The notes beneath the pieces were generated by a model that did no database searches, was not told where the DNA came from, and saw only the letters and a list, made by a program, of their open reading frames with translations. A stretch of 62,500 nt of DNA, from contig CAJNDS010000580.1 in NCBI GenBank assembly GCA_905221605.1, positions 566,776 through 629,275 of the forward strand. The letters run 5' to 3'. The translations under genes were made by a program, and so were the position numbers. The stretch comes from Symbiodinium natans (taxonomy: Eukaryota > Sar > Dinophyceae > Suessiales > Symbiodiniaceae). Below, piece after piece: positions 45,314 through 56,330 of this stretch (its first letter is position 1; every line of letters starts with the position of its first letter).

Positions 45314-45627
45314 CCAAAAGCCCCAAAACCCCAAAACCCCAAAACCCCAAAACCCCAAAACCCCAAAACCCCAAAACCCCAAAACCCCAAAGCCCCAAAA
45401 CCCCAAAACCCCAAAAACCCAAACCCCAAAAAACCCAAAAGCCCCAAGCCCAAAACCCCCAAAACCCAAAACCCCCAAAACACCAAAACCCAAAACCCCA
45501 AAGCCCCAAAACCCCAAAACCCCAAAAGCCCAAAACCCCAAAACCCCAAAACCCCAAAACCCAAAACCCCAAAACCCCAAAACCCCAAAACCCCAAAACC
45601 CCAAAACCCCAAAACCCCAAAACCCCA
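45314..45627 (-). repeat. CCCCAAAA array (ciliate-type 8-mer)
   Basis: About 35 units of CCCCAAAA with variants CCCCAAAG, CCCAAAA and CCCCCAAAA. It forms long low-complexity frames on both strands. Confidence 0.92.
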
Positions 45628-45641
45628 CATTGAAACCGAAG

Positions 45642-45743
45642 GACAAAGATGACGATGAGGGAGGCCCGAGCGCCACCGACGCTATGGGGCGTAAGATTTG
45701 GGACAAAGATGCCGCGCTGGAGAAGGCGGCGGGGGCTTCGTGA
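45642..45743 (+). CDS. Possible terminal exon with stop TGA
   Basis: It follows CCGAAG, directly after the CCCCAAAA array, and reads DKDDDEGGPSATDAMGRKI then WDKDAALEKAAGAS and TGA. The charged, low-complexity tail is plausible as the end of the ARH gene. The assignment is inferred from strand and position only. Confidence 0.4.
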   Translation, partial: DKDDDEGGPSATDAMGRKIWDKDAALEKAAGAS

Positions 45744-45854
45744 CGCGCAGAGTCCTGGGGTGGAGGGTGGAGGGGTTTAGGCTTTTGCATGCTGCCCTAA
45801 GCCTGAACTCTACACTTCTAGGGTTCATAGGTTTTATGGTTGAGGGTTTAGGGC

Positions 45855-46121
45855 CCTAAACCCTAAACCCTAAACCCTAAATCCTAAACCCTAAACCCTA
45901 AACCCTAAACCCTAAACCCTAAACCCTAAACCCTAAACCCTAAACCCTAAACCCTAAACCCTAAACCCTAAACCCTATACCCTAACCCCTAAACCCTAAA
46001 CCCTAAACCCTAAACCCTAAACCCTAAACCCTAAACCCTAAACCCTAAACCCTAAACCCTAAACCCTAAACCCTAAACCCTAAACCCTAAACCCTAAACC
46101 CTAAACCCTAAACCCTAAACC
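45855..46121 (-). repeat. Long CCCTAAA array
   Basis: About 37 units with three slips, followed by (TA)n at 46131-46146. Confidence 0.93.
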
Positions 46122-46160
46122 TCTCTTTCTTATATATATATATATTTAAACCCTATAGTC

Positions 46161-46645
46161 CTTCGTGGCTGAGGGTCATTTCTTCGTGGCTAAGGGTCAT
46201 TTCTTCGTGGCTAAGGGTTTCTTCGTGGCTAAGGGTAATTTCTTCGTGGCTAAGGGTCATTTCTTCGTGGCTAAGGGTAATTTCTTCGCTAACGGCCATT
46301 TCTTCGTCGCTAAGGGCCATTTCTTCGTGGCTAAGGGTAATTTCTTCGTGGCTAAGGGCAATTTCCTTCGTGGCTAAGGGTAATTTCTTCGTGGCTAAGG
46401 GTAATTTCTTCGTGGCTAAGGGTAATTTCTTCGTGGCTAAGGGTAATTTCTTCGTGGCTAAGGGTAATTTCTTCGTGGCTAAGGGTAATTTCTTCGGGGC
46501 TAAGGGTAATTTCTTCGTGGCTAAGGGTAATTTCTCGGGCTAAGGGTAATTTCTTCGTGGCTAAGGGTAATTTCTCGTGGCTAAGGGTTATTTCTTCGTG
46601 GCTAAGGGTAATTCTTCGTGGGCTGAGGGTAGTTTCCTTAGTGGT
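46161..46645 (+). repeat. 21-bp satellite (TCGTGGCTAAGGG core)
   Basis: About 23 units of 21 bp; the unit changes from GGTCAT to GGTAAT after four copies. Twenty-one is a multiple of three, so it stays open on both strands (FFVAKGN on plus, EEITLSH on minus), but late copies carry 1-2 bp losses. A CCCCACCC tract follows to 46812. Confidence 0.9.
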
Positions 46646-47020
46646 AACCACCCCCCCCCCCACCCCCCCCACCCCCCACCCCCGACCCCCCCCACCCACA
46701 CCCCCACCCGCCCCCCACCACCCCCCAACCCCCCCAACACCCCACCCCACCCCCCCCAAAACCCCACCCACCAACCCCCCCCACCCCCACCCACCCCCCC
46801 CCACCCCCACCCCTTTTTCTTGTAATGCTCATCTTTGTGTGATGCAATGCGGATTTTTAGGAACGAATTTGTTCTGTAGCCGTAGTCTTCGTTGAAAAGA
46901 ACTTTTGTATGAAGATACTTTATATGGTTTCTTAATGTTATGGGATTCTCTGGGTGGGTGGGTGTTATATCCAAGCCGTAAATATAACACGACCATAAAA
47001 TTGCTCGATCCGGAGCTGCT

Positions 47021-47269
47021 GAACCCTAAACCCTAAACCCTAAACCCTAAACCCTAAACCCTAAACCCTAAACCCTAAACCCTAAACCCTAAACCCTAAA
47101 CCCTAACCTAAACCCTAAACCCTAAACCCTAAACCCTAAACCCTAAACCCTAAACCCTAAACCCTAAACCCTAAACCCTAAACCCTAAACCCTAAACCCT
47201 AAACCCTAAACCCTAAACCCTAAACCCTAAACCCTAAACCCTAAACTCTAAACCCTAAACCCTAAACCG
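47021..47269 (-). repeat. Long CCCTAAA array
   Basis: About 35 near-perfect units. Confidence 0.93.
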
Positions 47270-47589
47270 TTTTTGCCTCTTAAACCTTCGGCTGAAACCT
47301 TCAGACCTCCTGGGGACCCTAAAACTTCCTGAAACCTCCTGGATTTCCTCAGAACCGCCTGAGACCCCCCCTCGAACCTGTAGGATTCAGGATTTCGGAT
47401 TTAGGGTTTAGGCATTGTGATGCAGGATTTACCCCCCTCAAGTACCCTAATCTGGTAAAGATTGGGTTCGCAAGCACCATGAACCTCCAAGCAAGGTCTA
47501 CGCTAGGGGTATTCGTTTGGGGTTTCCTACACGAAGCCGTACTTTGCGGAGTAGATAAGGGACACTCCGCCGGAATCCCTCAACCCGAA

Positions 47590-47727
47590 GACCTAAACCC
47601 TAAACCCTAAACCCTAAACCCTAAACCCTAAACCCTAAACCCTGAACCCTGAACCCTGAACCCTGAACCCTGAACCCTGAACCCTGAACCCTGAACCCTG
47701 AACCCTGAACCCTGAACCCTGAACCCT
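47590..47727 (-). repeat. CCCTAAA then CCCTGAA block
   Basis: Seven CCCTAAA units are followed by about 13 CCCTGAA units with a clean switch. Confidence 0.92.
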
Positions 47728-48264
47728 CCACCCTGGTGAGTTTGGGTGCAGATCATTTGTGGCCTTGGGCAGCCTCTGGTTGATTCAGGGATACGGTCGT
47801 ATGCGAATAAGGGAGTCGAGGGTCTCGCACAATCTCGGTTGTAGGGTTTCAGGGCATTTTTAGGGTTCTAGTTGGGGTTTTTAGGGTTTTCGGGTTTTTT
47901 AGGGGTTAGGGTTTTTAGGGTTTTTAGGGTTTTTGAGTTTTTGGGGGAGGGGGGTGTGGTTTAGATGGTTTAGAGGGTTTGGGGGGATTTAGGGGATCTA
48001 GAGGGTTTCGAGGGTTTTCAGGGGCCTTAGGCGGTCTAGGAGGTTTACGGGCGGTTTAGGGTGGAGTGTCGGGTCGTGAATACACCTGCTCTGCCACCTG
48101 GCGCCTTTGGAGTTTGAGAAGGCCCTGAGAGGGTTTTGGGGCTTCGGGTGCTCTTTGTGATCCCTAATCCCCACTCAGAAGACTAAACCCTCTAGGGTTT
48201 AGGGTTTAGGGTTTAGGGTTTAGGGTTTAGGTGTTCGGGTTTAGGGTTTGGGGACTTGGCGGAG

Positions 48265-48329
48265 CCCCCCTCAGACAAGCCGGAACAGCAGGCCAAGCAG
48301 AACATCATGTTCGGCCCCGAGCGGATTGG
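48265..48329 (+). CDS. Exon of an unidentified downstream gene
   Basis: Acceptor GCGGAG; reads PPSDKPEQQAKQNIMFGPER then I and two bases of Gly; donor GCGAAG. The phase fits the next candidate exon at 48792. I do not recognise the family. It may still be part of the ARH transcript. Confidence 0.45.
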
Positions 48330-48478
48330 GCGAAGGCCGGGCTTGTGGGGTGCAGGGGCTGCCTAACGGTGGGAGCTTCATACTTTTGATTGTAAGCCCC
48401 CAGTCCTAAGCCGCACGTCACGCAAGGTCGTTTAGGGCTGGGATTAGGTGGGGCCCTAATCCCTAAACCCTAAACCCT

Positions 48479-48646
48479 GCCTAAAGCCTAAAGCCTAAAG
48501 CCTAAAGCCTAAAGCCCAAAGCCTAATGCCTAAAGCCTAAAGTTTAAAGTTTAAAGCCTAAAGCCTAAAGCCTAAAGCCTAAAGCCTAAAGCCTAAAGCC
48601 TAAAGCCTAAAGCCTAAAGCCTAAAGCCTAAAGCCTAAAGCCTAAA
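48479..48646 (-). repeat. CCTAAAG array
   Basis: About 23 units of CCTAAAG, lacking one C of the telomere-type repeat, with one inverted AGTTTAAAGTTTAA interruption at 48540. Confidence 0.9.
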
Positions 48647-48791
48647 CCCCAAACCCCAAACCCTAAAGCCTAAACCCTAAACCCTAAACCCTAATCCCTA
48701 ACAAACCCTAAACCCTAAACCCTAAGCCCTAAACCCTAAACCCTAAAAACCCTAAAAACCCTAAAAACCCTAAACCCTCAGCTGATGCCAG

Positions 48792-48860
48792 GAAGGATCC
48801 GGTGATTCCTCTGCCGTCGTCCCAGCGAACGTACCTGAAGCGTCGGCCAGCGCCCGAGAT
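48792..48860 (+). CDS. Exon of an unidentified downstream gene
   Basis: Acceptor TGCCAG; completes Gly and reads KDPVIPLPSSQRTYLKRR then PAPE and two bases; donor GTGGAC. It joins in phase with the 48265 exon and possibly with 49393. Confidence 0.45.
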
Positions 48861-51424
48861 GTGGACTTCAAGGGCTTCAGGGCTTCTGGGGGGGGGGGGG
48901 GGGTTATGGTTTATGTAGGGTTTAGGTTTAGGGTTTAGGTTTAGGGTTTAGGGTTTAGGGTTTAGGGTTTAGGGTTTAGGGTTTAGGGTTTAGGGTTTAG
49001 GGTTTAGGGTTTAGTGCATCGTGTCGCCCTCCCTTCTCCTCCCTTCTCCTCTTCCCCTCTTCCTCCTCTTCTACTCCTCAAGGGCATCCTCAAAACCCTA
49101 AACCCTAGACCCTAAACCCTAAACCCCAAACCCTAAACCCTAAACCCTAAACCTCATCGCATGTCTGCATTGAGGGGGCTCTGGCATGCCCCCGGAGGAG
49201 GCAAAACCCGAAGATGTGGCCATCCGATCTCACACTCCCAAGCCTGAAGTTTGGGTTTAGGGTTTAGGGTTTGGGGTTTAGGGTTTAAGGTTTAGGGTCT
49301 AGGGTTTAGGGTTTAGGGTTTAGGGTCTAGGGTTTAGGGAGTAGCCCCAAAACCCAACACTCCCAAGCCCTAAACCCTCAGCGGTGGCCGAGGTCGGCGG
49401 ATCTCGAGTTGGACAAGAACCTCGGTGGGGCGGCCATGCTTGCAGGGCTCAGGGTTTAGGGATTGAGAGTTCAGGGCTTGGTTTTTCGGGTTCAAGCTTT
49501 AGGGTTTAGGGCTTGGGGTTTAGGGTTTAGGGTGTAGGGTTCAGGGTGTAGGGTGTAGGGGTTTGGGGTTTACGCAGCTTAAGGCTTGAGGATTTCAGGG
49601 TGTTAGGGGTTTAGGGAGTCTGGGAATTCGGGGTTTGAGCTTTGGCTTCAGTTTAAGGGCCTAGGATTTAGGGTTTAGGGTTTGGAGTTTAAGGTTTCGG
49701 GCTCAGGGTTTAGGGTTTAGGCTTCAGGGTTTAGGGTTGAGGCTGTTTGCGCTGAGGGGTCGCTAAGATGTTTAGGTCTGTGCTGGGTTGGGGCCCCCCT
49801 CCCCAAACCCCAACGCCAGTAATATTACCGACGGTTCCAGCTACGCCGACACATGAGCCAGAAGAGGGGTTTAGGGTTAGGATTCTCAGGATTTAGCGTT
49901 TAGGGTTTAGGCTGTAGGGTTTAGCATTTAAGGTGGCCAAAAGTAGCACAGGGCTCCAGGGTTCTTGTTTCAGGGCTTTAGGGTTTTAGTGGCGGGGGGG
50001 GGGGGGGGGGGGCTCGTCAGAAAGCCAGAGCGAGTTCGAAACTGCAAGTCCTTCTCAAGCCCTAAGCCTTATATCCTAAGCCCTAAACCCTAAACCTTAA
50101 ACCTAGTGCCGGTCCTTCTTACTTTATCGTCCAGGCGCAGCTCTGGGATGAGAAGATGCTAACCATAGCAACAAGATAGATACGACGACGACGACGAGTA
50201 CTAACAGTGGTAACAATAGTAATATTTCATCATAGCAATGAACCGTAAGCCTAGCCGACGCCAGGGCAGACGCGAGTGGTCACCGCGCACACCATCAAGC
50301 CGTTGCAGGGTGGCTACTGGTGCAGTGCCGCGGGCTCGGGTGGGGGGTGGGTGGGGAGGGCTAAGCCCTAAACCCTAAACCCTAAACCCTCCACCCTAAA
50401 CCCGAATCCAAGACTTGAGGGTTTGCGGCAGGCACCCCCCCCCCCCCCCAAGTCGCAAACCCCTCGCTCCCTCAGCCCCAAAAGCCCGAAAACCTAGGGT
50501 TTCGGGTTTAGGGTTTCGGGTTTAGGGTTTAGGGTTTAGGGTTTAGGGTTTAGGGTTTAGGGTGTAGGGTGTAGGGTCTAGGGTTTAGGCTTTCGGGATC
50601 AGGGTTTAGGGTTTTACCAATCCTGGGCCGCTTCAGCCCTAGCTTGAGAGTCGATCGCCTGAACCCTAAATCCGAAACCCTAAACCCTAAAACCCTAAAA
50701 CCCTAAAACCCTAAAGCCCTAAAACCCTAAAACCCTAAAACCCTAAAGCCCTAACCCTAAAACCCTAAAACCCTCAAGCCCTAAACCCTAAACCCTAAAA
50801 CCCTAAAACCCTAAAACCCTAAAGCCCTAAAGCCCTAAACCCTAAACCCCTAAACCACCTCAATGCTCAAAGGCCCGAGTTTTTTTTCGGGTCCAGGGCC
50901 TGTTAAACCCGAAACCCCCCAAAAGGGTTTAGGGTTTAGGGTTTAGGGTTTAGGGTTTAGGGTTTAGGGTTTAGGGTTCCCCAACTCCCTAAAGCCCTGA
51001 ACCTTAAAACCCTATGCTCAAAAAGAACTCCAAAGGCCTAGGCCCTTAACCCTCTGTGCTTCCTTGCTTTCCCGCCCTTAGCCCCCTAAACCCCTAAACC
51101 CCTAAACCCTAAACCCTAAACCCTAAACCCTAAACCCTAAACCCTAAACCCTAAACCCTAAACCCTAAACCCTAAACCCTAAACCCTAAACCCTAAACCC
51201 TAAACCCTAAACCCTAAACCCTAAACCTTCCACCCCCAGCCGCAAATCCTAAACCCTAAACACTCAACTCAGCAGAGCTCAGGTGTGCGAGTGCCTGATT
51301 AAGGCTCGGCACCCGGAGAGTGATGCGGGTTGGGCGTTTGAAGTTTGGCCTTTTGTTACTTCTTTTCCTGGGCTGGTTCAGCGTAAACAACTAAACCTCG
51401 AAACCGTAAACCCTAAACCCTAAA
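48861..51424. other. Repeat-rich stretch left of the LTR element
   Basis: TTTAGGG tracts (48910-49012, 49255-49335, 50500-50600, 50925-50975), CCCTAAAA (50686-50840) and a CCCTAAA array (51087-51232), ending in the short CCCTAAA tract that the LTR element entered. A G19 run lies at 49994-50012. Confidence 0.7.
49393..49429 (+). CDS. Possible exon of the downstream gene
   Basis: Acceptor GCCGAG; reads SADLELDKNLGG; donor GCGGCC. Phase is compatible with the 48792 exon. A second coding-like piece near 49190-49235 (MPPEEAKPEDVAI) could not be joined in phase. Confidence 0.3.
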
Positions 51425-51429
51425 CCCTA

Positions 51430-51717
51430 TGCGGAGCTGCAATTGGTATTGTAGAAAGGAGTTAGTGTTGAGGGTTGGATGGGTCAATGAACCCGGATAT
51501 TTGGCTCAAGATGGCCCAGAGCCGTCCGCTTTTCGTTGAAAAGGTTGTGTCCGTGTGTTGGGTGTTGGGTCTTGTGGGAGGTAGTAGTCCCGACCCTTCT
51601 CCCTTAGCCTTTCCCTCTAGGGTGGGATTCTTCTCTTACTGGTTCGATCTGGGAAATCCATATAGGCAACTGTTAAGGGTTGGTTTCTTTCCCTTTTCCC
51701 CTTCGGTTGCCCCCGTA
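51430..51717 (+). repeat. 5' LTR
   Basis: It starts TGCGGAGCTGC and ends GCCCCCGTA, so the termini are TG...TA rather than the usual TG...CA. It is base-for-base the same as the 3' LTR by eye. It carries TTTGGCTCAAG at 51500-51510. Confidence 0.93.
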
Positions 51718-51730
51718 GGTTATGAGCCCA
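51718..51730 (+). promoter_or_regulatory. Primer-binding site, initiator tRNA-Met anticodon arm type
   Basis: GGTTATGAGCCCA starts at the first base after the 5' LTR. It is the reverse complement of TGGGCTCATAACC, the anticodon stem-loop of initiator tRNA-Met. Drosophila copia is known to prime from a half initiator tRNA in the same way. Confidence 0.75.
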
Positions 51731-51784
51731 AATTAGGTTCCCTGCGGTTGAGTGTTGTCTTAAGATCTTTGGGATCAAGAAGCA

Positions 51785-54700
51785 ATGCCTTCTCCGAAGC
51801 GATGGCTCCAACCTGCCTCGGATGGTGGACAGAATGGTGGAGCTGGAAATGGTGCAGCTGAGTCTCTGGGTGAAAGATCGGTGCTGGAAGAGGTGATTCC
51901 CGACGCTGAAGAACATCTGGAAGAAGCCTTGGTTGCAGAAAGCCCCAATGTGGGTATGAATCCCAATGTGGATATGGTTAGCAATACTGAAGCTGAAGGA
52001 CGTGCTGTCTCTGTATCGCCAAAGCCTGGTGAAAAAAAGGAACTGGGACGCGACTGGTGGTATAGATCGTGAAATGGAGGTGACTGTTTTACGAGTGTTG
52101 CAAAAACACGGGTATCAGCCGTCGACTTCGACTTCGGGTCGAATGGTAGACCAAGGGTCTCAGACCGATCTGATTGGAGAAGTGCTGCAAGCGGCCAGGA
52201 GGCCTCTGAACAAGATCAAAAGGGATCCATCTTCGAGTTCCCAAGGTGGTGGAAGCGGTCACGAACAGAAGGGTGCGGACAGCTTTGAAGCTGCACCTGC
52301 TGCTGAATACGCCATGGGGGAGGAGGAGATCCTACAGATGGAGGCTGAGAGGTTGCGACAGTTGTCAGAAGAAGAGGACGAGATGCGTCAGGTCTCTGAA
52401 AGGGATGGTTTTCGGAAAGATGAGCATCTGATCCGAGCGTGTGATGGCACAATGTGGGAATGGCACCTCCATGAAGATGGGAGACAATATTATTACTGCC
52501 TGGATACGCAGGAAAGCAAGTGGACATTGCCGGTTGTAGGTGAAAAGATGAAGAGTGACGAGGTGGTTGGGTCTCCTTCGGGCAATGAGCTGGAAATGGA
52601 GGCGGCACTGGATTCTTCATCCTCTACTCCGAAGACTGAGTCTACGAGGGCATTCCAGGGTAGTGTAAATAGTTTAGGTGAAAAAGATTTTTCCTCTACT
52701 ATCAGGGATAGCGGTCCTAGGGCTGGTGGTGACGCCCCGACCTCGGGTTCTCCTGATGAGGAGGAGATTCCTGGAAACCGAGCAGACATCGCTGGAGCTC
52801 AACATCTGGATCGGGAAGGAATGGGAGCACTTTCTGAGGGTGTGGCAGCGGTGGAATCGGTAGGTCCAGAAGAAAAAATTCCCAATGTGGAGATCGGAAC
52901 TGTGTCGGCTGCAGAAGAGCGAGTGGTGGATGTGGTACCTGTCGTTCAGGAAGGTGGTCCTGGAGATTCGGAAGACGGAGGGAAAAAGTTGTGTGTTGCG
53001 ACTGAGGAGGTCTCTTCGTTTGGTGCCAAGATTCCTGCCATTCAAGGGGAAAAAGAAGCTTCTGGAATAGCTGGAGACACGGAAGATCTGAAAGATGAGG
53101 CCTGGAGCGCCAATGATGCGCGGGTCGATGCGCCAGATAGTACCTGGAGTGCGAAGGAAGCACGGGTTGAGGTGCATATGGTGTTACGTTCCACGGGCGA
53201 CTGCAACAATGGGGCGCAGGTCTCCGCAGCAGCTGATGATGGAGGTTCACAGGTGGACGCACTGGTGCAACCTGAAGTTAGCCGCGAGGAACGGAATAGC
53301 AAGGGCTACACCGGAGCCGATGAGGCAGCTGTGGTCAACGATGGTGGCAATTCTCCTTTGGAAACCATGGAACCAAAGGAGCCTGCGGTGGAAGAAAGTG
53401 TGCCTGCCGTGGATGATCAACTCAATCGCCCTGCAGTGGAAGAAAATTTGCCTGCTGCAGAAGGTGTGACAAAGGACTCCAATGATGGGTCCACTCCCAT
53501 GAAGGGAGAAGTGTTGCCGTCTGGAAGTTCGCCGGAAGTCGACACCGAGCGAACTACAGCAGATGAGGCAAAGCCTTTGGCGGAGAAAAAGGGAGGTCCT
53601 GAAATCCAGGAGCACAAAAAAGATGAGCCGGTGGGACTCGTGGAGCAGGACGAGCAGTGTGACCCAAAGGTGAAGACAAATGATGCGCCAGGAGCCGATG
53701 ATACAGAGGTGGTTTCTGAAGAGCATGCAAAGAAAGTGCCCCGAGCGGGAGCCTTGGAATCACCTGGGAACCACTGCTATCAAGAGGGAGATGAGATCAT
53801 GGGTCTAGTGCGCTGCATCAATGGGTATGGAGCCTTTTTGGACCTTGGTGATTTGAATGTATTGATTCCTGCAGAAGGGAACAATACGTGTCAGTTCAGA
53901 TTTGGTGATACTGTCAATGGAACAGTGAAACGAGTGGAAGATGATGGTACCATAATCTTGGACACCTTTCTGGTTTTGGAAGAGGACGTGGAGGACTCTT
54001 CCTCGACGCTGCGGAAATGGAAACCCAGCGGCTGGAGTACGTGGTGGACGGATTCATGGTATGCTGGTCAATGGTACCAAGATTCCAACGGTCAATGGGA
54101 CTGGAAACAGGAGGAAGAGCAATCCGATGAAGGGCTTGTGGTACAGGAGTTATCCTCAGAAGAACGAGAGGAAAGGCAACTTTATGGAGAAAAGATCTAC
54201 AAAGCTCTTCTGGAGAATGGAAACGAAGATGAGGCCTATGTTGGCAAAATCACTGGGATGCTGTTGGGTCGCCCGATGGAAGATTTACAGGAGTGTGTTG
54301 CAGATCATGCATTCCTCAATGCGGAAGCTCGGCGCGCGTATGGCATCTTGCAAAATGATGGTTGGAAGCCTGATGGTACAGAAAGCACAGGCTTGGGAAA
54401 GTTAACCACTTTTTCCCGAAAACAGTACCACAACGCGCTTTTCGAACTGGCATGCAGAAAAAGGAGATTTACTCGACCAGTTGTGGGTGAAGCGGTGGCA
54501 ACGGTGCTGAATCAAGGGGAAGATGAGTTTTGGAACGCGCTTTGGTTGGACACCAAGCTATTTTTGCAGGAGCTTGATGGTGCAGTGCAATCCATGAGCA
54601 AAAGGGAGAACAAGCCAATGGAAGCCTACATGGACCCTGACCAGTACAAAAAGGCTCACATGACTCCACAGACTGTGTCACCTGGATACAGCAAACTGTG

Positions 54701-56330
54701 CAAGTTCTTCAATAAGGGAAGGTGTCGCAATGGCGATGGTTGTCCCTATGAGCATCGTCGTTATGGTGAAGGTTGGCCAGAAGGGGGGTCAACTGATCCA
54801 AAGAACAGCCAAGAAGCTGATGATGAGGATGGGAACATCGGTGACCCTCCCACAGAGGAAGGTACAGTGGATGAGGCACAGCAGGAGCGGGAGGATTTAG
54901 CCTTCCGGGCCAAGTACAATTTTGGCAAAGGTGCATCAAAGGGTGAACCTACGTCGGGTGAGCCAAAAGGTCGTCTGTGTCTGTATTACAATCAAGGTGG
55001 TTGTAAATATGGGACTACATGCAGGTATCTTCACAACGATGACATAGCATTGGAAGGGACTTGGGAGCCCGGCAAATCTTGGGACAATGCTTCCAGGAAG
55101 GCACTAAGGGACGCAGGGTTCCACCATTGCTGTTTCGATTATTACCTCAGAGGACGTTGCCGGAAAGGGTCAAATTTCTGCAAGTACTCCCACGACGAGA
55201 TGTCAGATGAGCGGCTGACGCTCCTGAAACACTTGGTACAGGTGGCCAATCAGGTCCGGTTTGAAAAAGAGAGAGGATGGGAAATTTCGGATAGAAGCAC
55301 TTGTCAGCCACCTGCGAGTGGGGGAGCTGAATCTTCCTCATCCTCAGCACCAAAAGCGCTGCAAATGACCAATGTGTCACAAAAAGAAGGTGAAAAAGGT
55401 ATTCTGGATGAAGCAGAAGCTGATGAACAAAAGAATTCGGTGGCTGAATCCACTGGTACTCGGCTTCAAAATCCGGAGGAGCCAATTGAAAATTGGATGG
55501 CTCGCAACGAACACCTGTGGGTGTATACCCCTCATGTAAGTGAGGTGATGATTACGCTTGGTGTGACCAATGTGTCGGACTTGCAAGAGTTCATCTTTGT
55601 GGAAGATTTGGTTGACAAAGGGATCAACAAAGTGACCGCATGCAAAATTCTGCAATTGGTTGGTGGTGTCCGATATCGTCCGGGAGGACCGGAAAAAGCA
55701 GTTCCTTCCGATGCATCTGTACGGGTACAACAATCTTCTGGGAGCAAAGGAACTGGAAGAGCGGCGGTGCGAACCCTCACTCAGGTGCGTGAAGCTGAAG
55801 ACTCCGGTGCAAAAACCATGCCGAGAGGCTCCTATCGGGAGCTTTTTGATAAGGTCAGGTACCGTGATGCTTGGACGCTTGCGCAGAGGTCTCCGCTGTG
55901 CGTACAGAAGCTGCAGTTGGTGGGAGTTGGAATGCCGCCGGTGAATCCGCCAACAAAAAAGTATCGGTCAAGATCAAACCCTGTGAGAAGGGGAAGGCCC
56001 TTGCTGGACAAAAAACAGGTGCGACAGGTGCCACGCTCTCGGTCACAACGACGAGTGCAACCGGCGGAAGTGGTGGAAAAGCCGAAGCCACTGGAACTGA
56101 AGCCTCGTGGTGGGTTGTCGTATCGGTTCAGCAGAGCGTGGGCAGATGTGGTGGATGATGATGAACAGGCGGAGGCCTTGGTCTCGTATGCCGCTTCCTC
56201 AAGCGATTCAAGCGAGGAGGAGACCAATGCCGCGCAACGCCTGAAGGAAATCTTTCTTGCAAGAAAGGGATTCACAGAGAACTGCGAGTCGTGGCAATGT
56301 TCCGCAGAGTGGTTCTTCAGGCTCCAATGA
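51785..56330 (+). CDS. LTR-element ORF1: Gag-like multi-domain CCCH zinc-finger protein
   Basis: The best start is ATG 51785 (MPSPKRWLQ). That frame runs to the A7 run at 52032-52038, where coding continues one base on, in the frame that is open from 51966 to the TGA at 56330. Counting from 51966, I see a WW-like domain (about residues 164-190: W, then YYY, W-x-x-P), a long acidic linker, an S1-like RNA-binding domain (about 606-668, with GYGAFLDLG), a Trp-rich stretch (about 684-718), three CCCH zinc fingers (about 909, 1002 and 1053, spacing C-x7/8-C-x5-C-x3-H) and a SAM-like helical domain (about 1172-1235, LGVTNVSDL to KILQLV). The fingers may take the place of a retroviral CCHC knuckle in RNA packaging; that is inference. 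A captured host RNA-binding gene is the alternative. Confidence 0.75.

Noticed and set aside
45256-45790. Frames of about 115-168 codons on both strands
   Set aside because: They are translations of the CCCCAAAA array; only the unique plus-strand tail after 45642 looks coding.
46352-46974. Minus-strand Gly/Trp-rich frame
   Set aside because: It comes from the CCCCACCC tract and the 21-bp satellite.
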